A DNA stretch of 7,835 nt from an uncultured Pseudomonas sp. (GCA_946886875.1 CAMPJN010000169.1:1-7835), one strand, 5' to 3'; numbered from the stretch's first letter, positions 1 to 6,304 are shown. The notes: a model not told the origin generated them from the letters alone. Program-made: numbers and translations.

Positions 1-292
1 CTACATGGGCGAACTGCTGAGTTACTCCTGGCCGGGCAATGTCCGCGAACTGCGGGCGGCGGCGGAGCGCTTCGTACTCGGTCTGCCGCCATTGGGTGAG
101 ATCAGGAAGGACCGCATGCTGCTCAAGGATCAATTGCGGCTGGTCGAGAGAATTCTGATCCAGGATTGCCTGAAGCGTCACGATAAATGCATCGATTCGA
201 TGATCGACGAACTGGGTATTCCTAAAAGAACGCTGTATCACCGGATGAAAATGTTGAATATCCAGGATGGCAATGGAACCACTTTTCGCTAG
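1..292 (+). CDS. hrpS: HrpS, sigma-54 enhancer-binding activator (C-terminal part, 5' end outside window)
   Basis: HrpS, usually acting with HrpR, activates sigma-54-dependent transcription of hrpL, the sigma-factor gene for the type III regulon. Only the last 96 or so codons are present. The frame is open to the left edge, so the Met at 5 is internal and not the start. Visible features are the end of the AAA+ domain with the conserved motif WPGNVREL near fragment residues 10-17, then a linker, then a C-terminal Fis-type helix-turn-helix (about residues 62-90, containing ELGIPKRTLYHRMK). HrpR/HrpS proteins lack an N-terminal receiver domain, which cannot be checked here. The stop codon TAG is at 290-292. 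The promoter of the next gene overlaps this 3' end. HrpR would be the main alternative, but in this cluster type the copy next to hrpA is HrpS. Confidence 0.93.
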   Translation, partial: YMGELLSYSWPGNVRELRAAAERFVLGLPPLGEIRKDRMLLKDQLRLVERILIQDCLKRHDKCIDSMIDELGIPKRTLYHRMKMLNIQDGNGTTFR

Positions 293-302
293 CCGCCACT
301 CA
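275..302 (+). promoter_or_regulatory. hrp box 1 (HrpL promoter of hrpA)
   Basis: GGAACC at 275-280, a 15 nt spacer, then CCACTCA at 296-302: a perfect match to the HrpL (ECF sigma) consensus GGAACC-N15/16-CCACNNA. The -35 half lies inside the hrpS coding region and the hrpS stop codon falls within the spacer, so the hrpA promoter is embedded in the end of the activator gene. The hrpA start codon is 54 nt downstream. Confidence 0.95.
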
Positions 303-309
303 TTATTCG

Positions 310-327
310 AACATCAAACATGATGTT
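310..327 (+). other. Leader hairpin of hrpA mRNA
   Basis: AACATC at 310-315 and GATGTT at 322-327 form a 6 bp stem with loop AAACAT. The alternative pairing AAACAT/ATGTTT around 316-328 is also symmetrical. The hairpin lies just after the expected HrpL start site, so it would sit at or near the 5' end of the hrpA transcript. Pseudomonas syringae hrpA mRNA is reported to be unusually long-lived; a 5' hairpin could contribute, but that is inference. Confidence 0.45.
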
Positions 328-355
328 TAAACTTCTAATACAGCGGAGAAGAATC

Positions 356-574
356 ATGGCAGGTAACTCTATTGCTAGCGGTCTGAACAACCTTTTCGTC
401 AACGAGGGCAACCAGACTGCTCTGAACCAGGGGCAAAACCTCATGGATATGGGTAACTTCACTCGTGAGTCGCAGGACGCTCAGAACAAGAACGCGATGG
501 CTTCCGTCGCAACGGAGAACGCCAAGACCGCGCAGAACGCGCAGATCAACGGCGCTAAAGGCGTGCAGTACTGA
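356..574 (+). CDS. hrpA: HrpA, Hrp pilus subunit
   Basis: This is the major subunit of the extracellular Hrp pilus, the conduit for type III effectors across the plant cell wall. The protein has 72 residues, small and Asn/Gln/Ala-rich, with no Cys or Trp. Its tail (TAQNAQINGAKGVQY) resembles the conserved HrpA C-terminus, which ends NAKGISY in P. syringae as I recall it. P. syringae HrpA is longer (about 110 residues), so this is a short version; HrpA sequences are known to be very variable. I chose ATG 356 because GGAGAAG at 345-351 is correctly spaced. The upstream in-frame ATG at 320 would add a basic, non-pilin extension and lies in the leader hairpin. It directly follows hrpS and a perfect hrp box, the invariant hrpA position, and is followed by a strong hairpin. 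Confidence 0.88.
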   Translation: MAGNSIASGLNNLFVNEGNQTALNQGQNLMDMGNFTRESQDAQNKNAMASVATENAKTAQNAQINGAKGVQY

Positions 575-582
575 TTGGCGAT

Positions 583-609
583 GCGGCCCCGCTCGATGAG
601 TGGGGCTGC
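583..609 (+). terminator. Hairpin after hrpA (terminator or 3' stabilising structure)
   Basis: GCGGCCCCGCT (583-593) pairs with AGTGGGGCTGC (599-609) over 11 bp, including two G-U pairs, around the 5 nt loop CGATG. It begins 9 nt after the hrpA stop. The following sequence, AATTCCTT, is only weakly T-rich, so it may be a partial terminator or an mRNA 3'-end stabiliser. Either would keep the pilin message separate from, and more abundant than, the downstream genes. Confidence 0.7.
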
Positions 610-836
610 AATTCCTTCCATGGCGATGCGATGGATCGCTATCGCTGGCTGTTTTCTCCTTGTTTGCCGGTTACTGGGCGAATCAAGGAGATCCTTTTCC
701 CATTTCTATTTCTATTACCCGGCTCTGTGCTTCCCTTTGCTTTCAGCGTGCTCGTTGGGCGGGGGCTTTCCGGATTTATTTTTTCCAGTACTGCATGAAT
801 CCATTTTGTTGGTATCTATCGCTCGCGCCCAGTGTG
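610..836. other. Intergenic stretch at the usual hrpZ position, no convincing gene
   Basis: From the hrpA stop to the next start is 330 nt. Besides the hairpin and hrp box 2, this part shows no supported gene. Open frames exist on the + strand (575-868 and 600-908), but they overlap each other, have no ribosome binding site, cover the terminator and hrp box 2, and encode implausible Phe/Cys/Leu-rich peptides. It contains T-rich runs (for example around 776-785) and looks less GC-rich than its neighbours. In P. syringae the harpin gene hrpZ occupies this place. I see no Gly-rich harpin remnant. Confidence 0.6.
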
Positions 837-864
837 GGAACTTGGTGGAAGGCTTTTCCACTCA
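837..864 (+). promoter_or_regulatory. hrp box 2 (HrpL promoter of second pilin-like gene and hrpB-hrpE)
   Basis: GGAACT at 837-842, a 15 nt spacer, then CCACTCA at 858-864. It lies 40 nt upstream of the ATG at 905, a normal HrpL promoter distance. In P. syringae the hrpA promoter serves the whole hrpA-hrpZ-hrpB-hrcJ-hrpD-hrpE unit, so a separate box here is notable. An inverted repeat, GTGGAA (845-850) and TTCCAC (856-861), overlaps the -10 half. Confidence 0.87.
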
Positions 865-904
865 ATAATCGGCCGTCGTCATTCACATTTTTTCGGAGGT
901 TTAC

Positions 905-1123
905 ATGAGCATTAGCAGGCCGGCTTTCGATGTGTTGGATGTGATCAACAAAGAAGCCGAATTACAACTCAGCCATACGAAGAAGAGTATGCAGACCTCT
1001 GCCGAAGCCTTCCGGTTGATGCTGCGTGCGAGCGAGAAGAATGCGGCGGGTTCGATCATTCAGGACCAGCAGATCAAGTTCCAGACCAAGGTCATCGAAG
1101 GGACGCGCGATATCCAGTTCTGA
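905..1123 (+). CDS. Small HrpA-like type III protein (putative second pilin or needle-type subunit)
   Basis: I do not recognise a named family with certainty. The gene has a strong ribosome binding site (GGAGG at 895-899) and its own hrp box, so it is very likely real and part of the type III regulon. The product has 72 residues, exactly the length of HrpA upstream, and no Cys or Trp. Aligned end to end without gaps, the two share 13 identities, mostly in the C-terminal half: KNA at 45-47, S50, Q60, I64, G66 and Q71, plus the aromatic last residue (Y/F) and V/I at 70. It is likely helical throughout, like needle, pilin and rod proteins. The inferred role is a secreted structural subunit: a minor pilin, a pilus-base or needle adaptor, or a diverged pilin paralogue. 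HrpF-like or chaperone-like functions are alternatives. It is followed by hrpB, the inner rod gene. Confidence 0.8.
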   Translation: MSISRPAFDVLDVINKEAELQLSHTKKSMQTSAEAFRLMLRASEKNAAGSIIQDQQIKFQTKVIEGTRDIQF

Positions 1124-1124
1124 A

Positions 1125-1156
1125 TGAACGGCATAAGCGTGTTCACGATGTTTTTT
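1125..1156 (+). terminator. Weak hairpin plus T-run between pilin-like gene and hrpB (attenuator)
   Basis: TGAAC (1125-1129) can pair with GTTCA (1141-1145), with a possible inner GC/GC pairing around an ATAA loop. A run of six T (1151-1156) follows 5 nt later. The stem is short, so full termination is unlikely. A partial terminator would lower hrpB and later gene expression relative to the small upstream gene. Confidence 0.4.
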
Positions 1157-1175
1157 ACTAATAACGAGGTGACCG

Positions 1176-1544
1176 ATGAAGATCGAAAGCACAAGCGGCG
1201 TCACGTCCGGGCGAGGGCTCGGCATTGAGACCTTGACGGAAAAACTATCCGATCCGGCCGAGTCGGACGTTTCCTGGTTCAGCGCCGCCATGCAGGAAGG
1301 TGCGAGGCAGGCGCCGATGGCGTCCGGTGGTGCGGTGCGCCCCTTGGGCGAGCTGTTCCAAAACTTACAAGACAACTCCGACAAGGTCGGCCGTGGGCTG
1401 AAAAAGGCATCTGCTTCCGCGGACCCCATGAACATCCGCAAGGCAAGCAAATCCTTGTCCGAGTTCTATCTGGAAAGCCTGTTGTCCGCCAAGCTGGTCG
1501 GCAAGGCGGCCCAGGGTTTGGAAAAGCTCACGAACCTTCAGTAG
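1176..1544 (+). CDS. hrpB: HrpB, type III inner rod protein (SctI family)
   Basis: HrpB forms the inner rod or adaptor linking the export gate and ring to the pilus, and is itself secreted. The length, 122 residues, is normal for HrpB. The C-terminal helix (about residues 94-122, YLESLLSAKLVGKAAQGLEK followed by LTNLQ) carries the SctI signature: a leucine-rich amphipathic helix with V-G-K and a terminal (L)xNLQ. The N-terminus is Ser/Gly/Thr-rich, as in secreted type III proteins. ATG 1176 is preceded by GAGGTGA at 1166-1172. It lies 11 nt ahead of hrcJ and belongs to the transcript starting at hrp box 2. The middle of the protein is poorly conserved in this family, so the identification rests on the tail and on gene order. 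Confidence 0.88.
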   Translation: MKIESTSGVTSGRGLGIETLTEKLSDPAESDVSWFSAAMQEGARQAPMASGGAVRPLGELFQNLQDNSDKVGRGLKKASASADPMNIRKASKSLSEFYLESLLSAKLVGKAAQGLEKLTNLQ

Positions 1545-1555
1545 CGGTCCTTCCT

Positions 1556-2362
1556 ATGTCTATGCGTCTGCCCATACGTTCGAATTTCCTAAAGCTGATT
1601 GGCCTTTTGTTCTTCACGATGTTGTCCGCCTGTGGCGAGCGTATCGAGCTGCATAGCCAGTTGACCGAGCAGGATGCCAATGAGGTGATCGCCGAGCTGG
1701 CCGACAAACATGTCGCCGCAGAAAAACGCCTCGGCAAGGACAGTGTGTCGGTGCTGGTCGACACGGCTGACATCAAGCGCGCCGTGCATATTCTGGCGGC
1801 GGCGGGCTTACCGAAGCGTTCGAGAAACAGTCTGGGGGAGATTTTCCAGAAGGATGGCGTCATCTCGACGCCCCTGGAGGAGCGGGCGCGCTACATCTAT
1901 GCGCTTTCCCAGGAGTTGGAAGCGACGCTGTCGCAGATCGACGGCGTGGTGGTCGCCCGTGTGCATGTCGTGCTGCCCGAGCGCATCGCCCCCGGAGAAC
2001 CGGTGCAGCCCGCCTCGGCCGCCGTGTTCGTCAAGTACCGAACCGACCTCGACCCGGACAGCGTGCAGTCGCGTATCCGCAAACTGGTGGCCAGCAGCAT
2101 CCCCGGATTGTCCGGCAAGGAGGAGCAGAAGCTGGCGATCGTCTTCGTCCCCGCCGAGACCTACCGCGAAGTACCCAGGCTGGTGCGTATCGGCCCCTAT
2201 ATGGTGGCGCAAGAGCGTATCGAGCTGCTGCAACTGGTGCTGATCGTCAGTTTGTTGGGGGGCGTGCTGGTTCTGCTAGTCCTGTTGGCGGTCAAGCCGG
2301 CCTGGCGCAATGCCCTTCTGGCTCGGATAAGTTCGGCCAAATCGTCCGCTAAACCGGCTTGA
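1556..2362 (+). CDS. hrcJ: HrcJ, inner-membrane ring lipoprotein (SctJ/YscJ/FliF family)
   Basis: HrcJ builds the periplasmic side of the inner-membrane ring of the type III basal body. The protein has 268 residues, the family's usual size. Residues 1-26 form a lipoprotein signal with lipobox LSAC (Cys26). Residues about 30-110 are the first ring-building domain; the conserved family segment GEIFQKDGVISTPLEERARY runs from residue 94 and is followed by SQIDGVVVARVHVVLPE. The second domain covers about 130-200. A transmembrane helix lies at about 224-246 (LLQLVLIVSLLGGVLVLLVL), ending in a short basic cytoplasmic tail. ATG 1556 lies 11 nt after hrpB; ATG 1562 is an alternative. The ribosome binding site is weak, which suggests coupling to hrpB. 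Confidence 0.97.
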   Translation: MSMRLPIRSNFLKLIGLLFFTMLSACGERIELHSQLTEQDANEVIAELADKHVAAEKRLGKDSVSVLVDTADIKRAVHILAAAGLPKRSRNSLGEIFQKDGVISTPLEERARYIYALSQELEATLSQIDGVVVARVHVVLPERIAPGEPVQPASAAVFVKYRTDLDPDSVQSRIRKLVASSIPGLSGKEEQKLAIVFVPAETYREVPRLVRIGPYMVAQERIELLQLVLIVSLLGGVLVLLVLLAVKPAWRNALLARISSAKSSAKPA

Positions 2363-2372
2363 GGGTAGAAGC

Positions 2373-2960
2373 ATGATTCCTCATGCGGAGTGCCTGCAGT
2401 GGGTGCAATGGTGGGCGAGCGGCTGGTTGGGCGCGGACCAGAGCTGGCGGGTCGAGGAATATTTCTCGCCTCCGGAAAGAGCGCTGGTCGAGACGGCGAG
2501 CCAGCTGCATCACCTGGCCTTCGCCCGGCGGCTCGGCTTGTCGCCGGGGCTGCCCGCCAAGCCCGACCCGGTGGTGCTGCGCTTGAGCGAGTGGAGCGCC
2601 GAAACACGTTCGCGGGCGCTGTCGTTGATCGCGGAAATCTGTGGAAAAGGCCGCGCCGTCGATTTGTCCGACGCCGAGCGCCTGTGGTGCCGGCGCGTGG
2701 CGAAGGCGCTGCTGCCGGGGCAATGGCTGCCGGCCGAATGGGCCAAGGGCGACCCCGCCGTCGATGGGCTGCGCTTGTTGCGCTGTCGGCTGGATGAGAC
2801 CTGTTGGCAGCGTGCCCGCTTGCTGTTCCCCAAGCCCATGGTCGAGCAGGTGGAGTCGGCTGCGTCGGAGAGGTTGCCCGCGGCCAAGCTCGCCGCGCTT
2901 TGGGAGGCGGTCATCTGGAAGAACCAGCAGCTTTGGCAAACGGGAGAGCAGGCATGCTGA
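2373..2960 (+). CDS. hrpD: HrpD, SctK-like sorting-platform protein
   Basis: The 195-residue protein is in the invariant position between hrcJ and hrpE. HrpD corresponds to the SctK (YscK/OrgA) family, a cytoplasmic sorting-platform component that bridges the ring and the SctQ/SctL/ATPase assembly. It has no signal peptide or membrane segment and is rich in Trp, Leu and Arg (for example the W-W and W-L clusters in the first 30 residues). Family members conserve little sequence, so the assignment relies on order, length and composition. GAGGG at 2361-2365 overlaps the hrcJ stop and is spaced for ATG 2373. The end overlaps hrpE by 7 nt, indicating translational coupling. Confidence 0.85.
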   Translation: MIPHAECLQWVQWWASGWLGADQSWRVEEYFSPPERALVETASQLHHLAFARRLGLSPGLPAKPDPVVLRLSEWSAETRSRALSLIAEICGKGRAVDLSDAERLWCRRVAKALLPGQWLPAEWAKGDPAVDGLRLLRCRLDETCWQRARLLFPKPMVEQVESAASERLPAAKLAALWEAVIWKNQQLWQTGEQAC

Positions 2961-3541
2961 CACGGCGGAGTTTAAAGCTCGGCGGCTCGCTGCCCGGAGA
3001 CGCCGAACGCCTGTTGCGGCGCGAGACGATCGAGCAATGCCAGGCGGCGCAAAGCATTATCGCCGCCGCCGAACGGCAGGCCGCAGCGCTTCTCGAGCAG
3101 GCCCAACGGCAGGCTGACGAATTGGCCCGGGAAGCCCGCGAGGCCGCGTCGGCGGAATTCTGGCAGCAGGCGGAAGCCTTTCTCGAAGGCTGGCGCGAGC
3201 AGCAGCGGCAGGTCGGCGAGCGGACGCAGGAGATCGCCTCCCGGTTGGTCGGTCAGGCGCTGACCTGCCTGTTGGACGAGGTGCCGGAAGAGGCGCGAGT
3301 CCATGCCCTGCTACGCCAGTTGCGTATCGCCCAGGCGGACGGCGAGGGAGGGGAGTTGTGCTGTCATCCGCAGCTTCGCCCGGCGGTCGAAGCTTGGCTC
3401 GAAGCGCGTCGCTCCTGTACCTGGCGGATTCGCGAAGACGAAACCCTGGAGACCGGCAGCCTGCGCCTGGCGGCGGCGCACGGCGATTTTGTCCTGAGCT
3501 GGGGAACGGCCGTGGCCGAATTGCTCCCGCGCGATTTTTGA
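2954..3541 (+). CDS. hrpE: HrpE, SctL-family stator/regulator of the type III ATPase
   Basis: This is the FliH/YscL-type cytoplasmic protein that links the HrcN ATPase to the sorting platform and controls its activity. It has 195 residues. Residues about 25-90 are an Ala/Gln/Glu/Arg-rich coiled coil (stretches such as AAERQAAALLEQAQRQADEL), followed by a globular C-terminal domain with the family-type ending (ETGSLRLAAAHGDFVLSW), a segment resembling the V/E-x-G-x-x-L-x-x-x-x-G-x-x-D motif of FliH/YscL. ATG 2954 lies within ATGCTGA, overlapping the hrpD stop; a longer in-frame extension upstream from 2804 would run inside hrpD and is not supported. It is the last gene of its transcript: hrp box 3 begins 11 nt later. 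Confidence 0.92.
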   Translation: MLTRRSLKLGGSLPGDAERLLRRETIEQCQAAQSIIAAAERQAAALLEQAQRQADELAREAREAASAEFWQQAEAFLEGWREQQRQVGERTQEIASRLVGQALTCLLDEVPEEARVHALLRQLRIAQADGEGGELCCHPQLRPAVEAWLEARRSCTWRIREDETLETGSLRLAAAHGDFVLSWGTAVAELLPRDF

Positions 3542-3551
3542 TGCCTCGCCT

Positions 3552-3579
3552 GGAACGCTTTCGCCGTTTCGACCACTCA
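3552..3579 (+). promoter_or_regulatory. hrp box 3 (HrpL promoter of hrpF-hrpG-hrcC-hrpT-hrpV)
   Basis: GGAACG at 3552-3557, 15 nt spacer, CCACTCA at 3573-3579. The last base of the -35 half differs from the usual C/T. The box is 31 nt upstream of hrpF, matching the known promoter of the hrpC operon in P. syringae. No terminator separates it from hrpE, so readthrough from upstream is possible. Confidence 0.9.
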
Positions 3580-3610
3580 CTGCATACCCACCCGTATGGA
3601 GGTTATCAGC

Positions 3611-3832
3611 ATGTCTTTCGATAGAGTCCAACGCCGTCTCGATGCCGTTTTCCAGCGCTCGCAGAACCAGCTCGATCAGGCCGCCGTCAGGGCGGCGGAA
3701 GGCGCTTCGCTGGAGGATATCAGCGCCTTCACCGAGGCGATGATGCAGCACAGCCGGGCCAACTGGGCCTCGAGCCGCATCGGTACGATGCAACACAGCC
3801 TGTCCAAGGCGATTCTCAATGAAATCCACTGA
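3611..3832 (+). CDS. hrpF: HrpF, small type III accessory protein
   Basis: The 73-residue helical protein is the first gene of the hrpC-type operon, the position of P. syringae HrpF (about 74 residues), a small protein required for secretion. It contains an N-terminal amphipathic segment (VQRRLDAVFQRSQNQLDQAA) and a conserved-looking tail (MQHSLSKAILNEIH). Its size and helical character recall needle and pilin proteins, as with the two 72-residue proteins upstream. ATG 3611 is preferred over ATG 3596 because GGAGG at 3598-3602 is the obvious ribosome binding site and would lie inside a longer product. The 3' end overlaps hrpG by 14 nt. Confidence 0.9.
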   Translation: MSFDRVQRRLDAVFQRSQNQLDQAAVRAAEGASLEDISAFTEAMMQHSRANWASSRIGTMQHSLSKAILNEIH

Positions 3833-4265
3833 GGCGGGCACGCTGCTGCAGGGCTGGCTCGACAGCGCCGAGCCGGAACTGTCCCTGGTCATCGACGGCG
3901 GCGAGGTGGTTGTGCAGCGGGCTGCGGGTGTTGTGCTGTGCAAGGCCGCGCTGAGTGTCGGCTGGCGGGGCCAGCCGGGGCTGCTGGAGAAGGCCCTGCG
4001 CCTGTCCGCACCCAGCCTGGGCCTGTTCGGCGAACGCTCCGCCGCCTTGTCGATGAACCCGGCGGACGGCCGTTTCTGGCTGCTGCTGCGGGCCGGCGGG
4101 GACGGCTACGCGAGCCTGGAGGCGCTCCTGGAGGCGAATCTGGATTCCCTGGTCAACCAGCGCGATAGCTGGAACGAACTGCTCAAGCGCGAGGCGCCGA
4201 AAAGAATGGCCTTCGCCCAACCATTGCCTGTGCGGCCTTTCCGCCAAGGGGGTGCTTATGCGTAA
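3819..4265 (+). CDS. hrpG: HrpG, chaperone-like relief factor for HrpV
   Basis: The protein has 148 residues, is cytoplasmic and has no signal peptide. In P. syringae HrpG is a chaperone-like protein that binds HrpV and so frees the activator HrpS, raising hrp gene expression. Alternating strands in the first half (for example LSLVIDGGEVVVQR and VVLCKAALSVGW) and an acidic C-terminal helix (SLEALLEANLDSLV) fit a type III chaperone-like fold. The last 25 residues are basic and Pro-rich. The start codon lies inside hrpF and the stop overlaps hrcC by 8 nt, so HrpF, HrpG and HrcC are likely translationally coupled. Identification rests on position, length and fold pattern. Confidence 0.87.
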   Translation: MKSTEAGTLLQGWLDSAEPELSLVIDGGEVVVQRAAGVVLCKAALSVGWRGQPGLLEKALRLSAPSLGLFGERSAALSMNPADGRFWLLLRAGGDGYASLEALLEANLDSLVNQRDSWNELLKREAPKRMAFAQPLPVRPFRQGGAYA

Positions 4266-6270
4266 CCTGTTTGTTGCATTGCCCTTGCTGTTCGGGCTAT
4301 CGCTGTCGGCTGTCGCCGCGGTGCCGCCGGACTGGCGCAAGGGCGCCTATGCCTACGAGGCGGAAAGCGCGCCCCTGGAGACGGTGCTCGAGGATTTCGC
4401 CCAGAGTCACGGGATCAAGCTCCGGCTTGGCGACGTCAGCGGCGAAGTGAACGCCAAGATCCGTGCCGACAGCGCCGAGGCTTTTCTCGACCGTCTGGCC
4501 CTGGAGCACCGCTTCCAGTGGTTCGTCTATAACGGCACGCTGCATATCAGCCCGATGGAGGAGCTGGTTTCCGAACGCCTCGAGATATCCCCCGAAGCCG
4601 CGCCCGACCTCAAACAGGCGCTGACCGATATCGGCTTGCTCGACAACCGCTTCGGTTGGGGCGAGTTACCGGACGAAGGCGTGGTGCTGGTCACCGGGCC
4701 ATCGCGTTACGTCCAGCAGATCCGCCGCTTCAGTCGCGAGCGGGTCAAGGAAGAGGAACGTCAGCAGGTCATGGTCTTTCCGTTGCGCTATGCCGCGGTG
4801 GCCGACCGGCAGATCCAATACCGCGACCAGAGCCTGGAGATTCCCGGGGTGGCGCGGCTACTGTCCGGGTTGCTGGGGACCGAGGGGAGCAGCGGCGGCA
4901 CCTCGGCGTCGTCCGCGTTCACGGGAATAAACGAAGGGTTGCAGTCGGCGATAAGCATGGCCGAACAGGCCGGCGAATCTGCCATGGGCTTGGCCCTGAA
5001 GGAGACGCCGCCATTGGGTGCGCTGAGGGTTGGCTCTGGCCGTTCGAGCAAGGGCCGCGTGGTCGCCGATGTGCGCAACAATGCCATCCTGGTTTGGGAC
5101 GATATCAAGCGCAAGGATATGTACCAGCAGGTGATCGACCGTCTCGACGTGCCGCAGAACCTGGTGGAGATCGATGCGTTGATCATCGACATCGACCGCG
5201 AGCAAATCTCCCGCCTTGGCTCCAGCTGGCAGGCGCGGATCGGCAATGTCTTCGGCGGTACCTCGCTGCCTGGCGGTGGCAGCTCGACCCTGTTCATCGG
5301 TGATTTCAAGCGGTTCTTCGCCGAATTGCAAGCGCTGCAGGACGAAGGCGTCGCTTCGATCGTCTCCAATCCCTCGGTGCTGACGCTGGAGAACCAGCCG
5401 GCGGTGATCGACTTCAGCCGCACGGCCTACCTCACCGCGGTCGGTGAGCGGGTGGCCGATATCCAGCCGGTTACCGCCGGCACCAGCCTCAGGGTGGTTC
5501 CCAGGGCAATCGACCAGGGCGGCCACAACAGCATTCAGCTGATCGTCGACATCGAGGACGGCCAGGTGGAACAGGATCGGCAAGGTGCGGCATCCGGGGT
5601 CAAGCGCGGCACCGTCGGCACCCAGGCGGTCATCGACGAACAGCGTTCGCTGGTCATCGGCGGCTTCCACGTCGATGAAAGCGGCGATCGCGAGCGGCGT
5701 ATCCCGCTGCTCGGCGATATTCCCTGGATCGGCCAACTGTTCACCTCCACTCAGCGGGCGACCGCGCGTCGGGAACGGTTGTTCATCCTCACGCCGAAGC
5801 TGATCGGCGATCAGACCGACCCGGCGCGCTATGTCGCGACGGACGACCGGCAGCGGCTCGACGAGGCACTGGTGCGGGTCAATCGCCGGCATACCCATGG
5901 CAACTTGCGCACCAAGCTGGAGAACGTCCTGCTCGATCTGGTGCGTGGCCGGCTGCCGGCCGACTTGCAGCCCAGCTCGTCTGGCGTGGTCCTGGAGAGC
6001 TTGTGCCGTAGCCAGGTCGGCGTCGAGTTCGATGCGACACGCCGGCAGTGGTTCAGCGATACGCAATTCGATGTCGGGGTCGGCGTGGTGCGCAACGTCG
6101 GCGACAAGGCGTTGCAGTTCGACGAGGCCGCCTGCGGTGGGAGCAGCACGCTGGCCGTCACCCTGTGGCCGCGCAGTCGGCTGGAACCTGGCAAAGCCAG
6201 CGAGATATTCATCGCTTTGCGCAAACACGCGGAACGCGCACCGGCCAGGGCGTCGTTGCTGGTTCCTTGA
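4258..6270 (+). CDS. hrcC: HrcC, outer-membrane secretin (SctC family)
   Basis: HrcC is the outer-membrane ring of the secretion apparatus. It has 670 residues from ATG 4258, which has AAGGGGG at 4246-4252 as ribosome binding site; GTG 4252 (two residues longer) is possible but too close to that site. Residues 1-21 are a signal peptide ending AVAA. N0/N1-like periplasmic domains span about 22-170 (including LEDFAQSHGIKL). An N3-type domain at about 170-300 is interrupted by a Gly/Ser-rich insert (209-222) and contains VVADVRNNAILVWD. The secretin core at about 300-515 has VSNPSVLTLENQPA (about 369-382) and the hallmark RRIPLLGDIPWIGQLF (about 480-495). A C-terminal extension of roughly 150 residues follows, probably where the HrpT lipoprotein docks. 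Confidence 0.97.
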   Translation: MRNLFVALPLLFGLSLSAVAAVPPDWRKGAYAYEAESAPLETVLEDFAQSHGIKLRLGDVSGEVNAKIRADSAEAFLDRLALEHRFQWFVYNGTLHISPMEELVSERLEISPEAAPDLKQALTDIGLLDNRFGWGELPDEGVVLVTGPSRYVQQIRRFSRERVKEEERQQVMVFPLRYAAVADRQIQYRDQSLEIPGVARLLSGLLGTEGSSGGTSASSAFTGINEGLQSAISMAEQAGESAMGLALKETPPLGALRVGSGRSSKGRVVADVRNNAILVWDDIKRKDMYQQVIDRLDVPQNLVEIDALIIDIDREQISRLGSSWQARIGNVFGGTSLPGGGSSTLFIGDFKRFFAELQALQDEGVASIVSNPSVLTLENQPAVIDFSRTAYLTAVGERVADIQPVTAGTSLRVVPRAIDQGGHNSIQLIVDIEDGQVEQDRQGAASGVKRGTVGTQAVIDEQRSLVIGGFHVDESGDRERRIPLLGDIPWIGQLFTSTQRATARRERLFILTPKLIGDQTDPARYVATDDRQRLDEALVRVNRRHTHGNLRTKLENVLLDLVRGRLPADLQPSSSGVVLESLCRSQVGVEFDATRRQWFSDTQFDVGVGVVRNVGDKALQFDEAACGGSSTLAVTLWPRSRLEPGKASEIFIALRKHAERAPARASLLVP

Positions 6271-6304
6271 GAGGGGAGGGCTTGAAATGGGAGGGGGTAC
6301 GGTA

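Noticed and set aside
575..908. Two overlapping + strand open frames between hrpA and the pilin-like gene
   Set aside because: No ribosome binding site, implausible composition, and they run across the hrpA hairpin and hrp box 2.
962..1450. - strand open frame of 162 codons across the pilin-like gene and hrpB
   Set aside because: It is antisense to two supported + strand genes with their own ribosome binding sites, and no family is recognisable.
2804..2953. Upstream extension of hrpE inside hrpD
   Set aside because: It would overlap hrpD by about 150 nt. The ATG at 2954 gives a normal SctL-family N-terminus and a typical short stop/start overlap.
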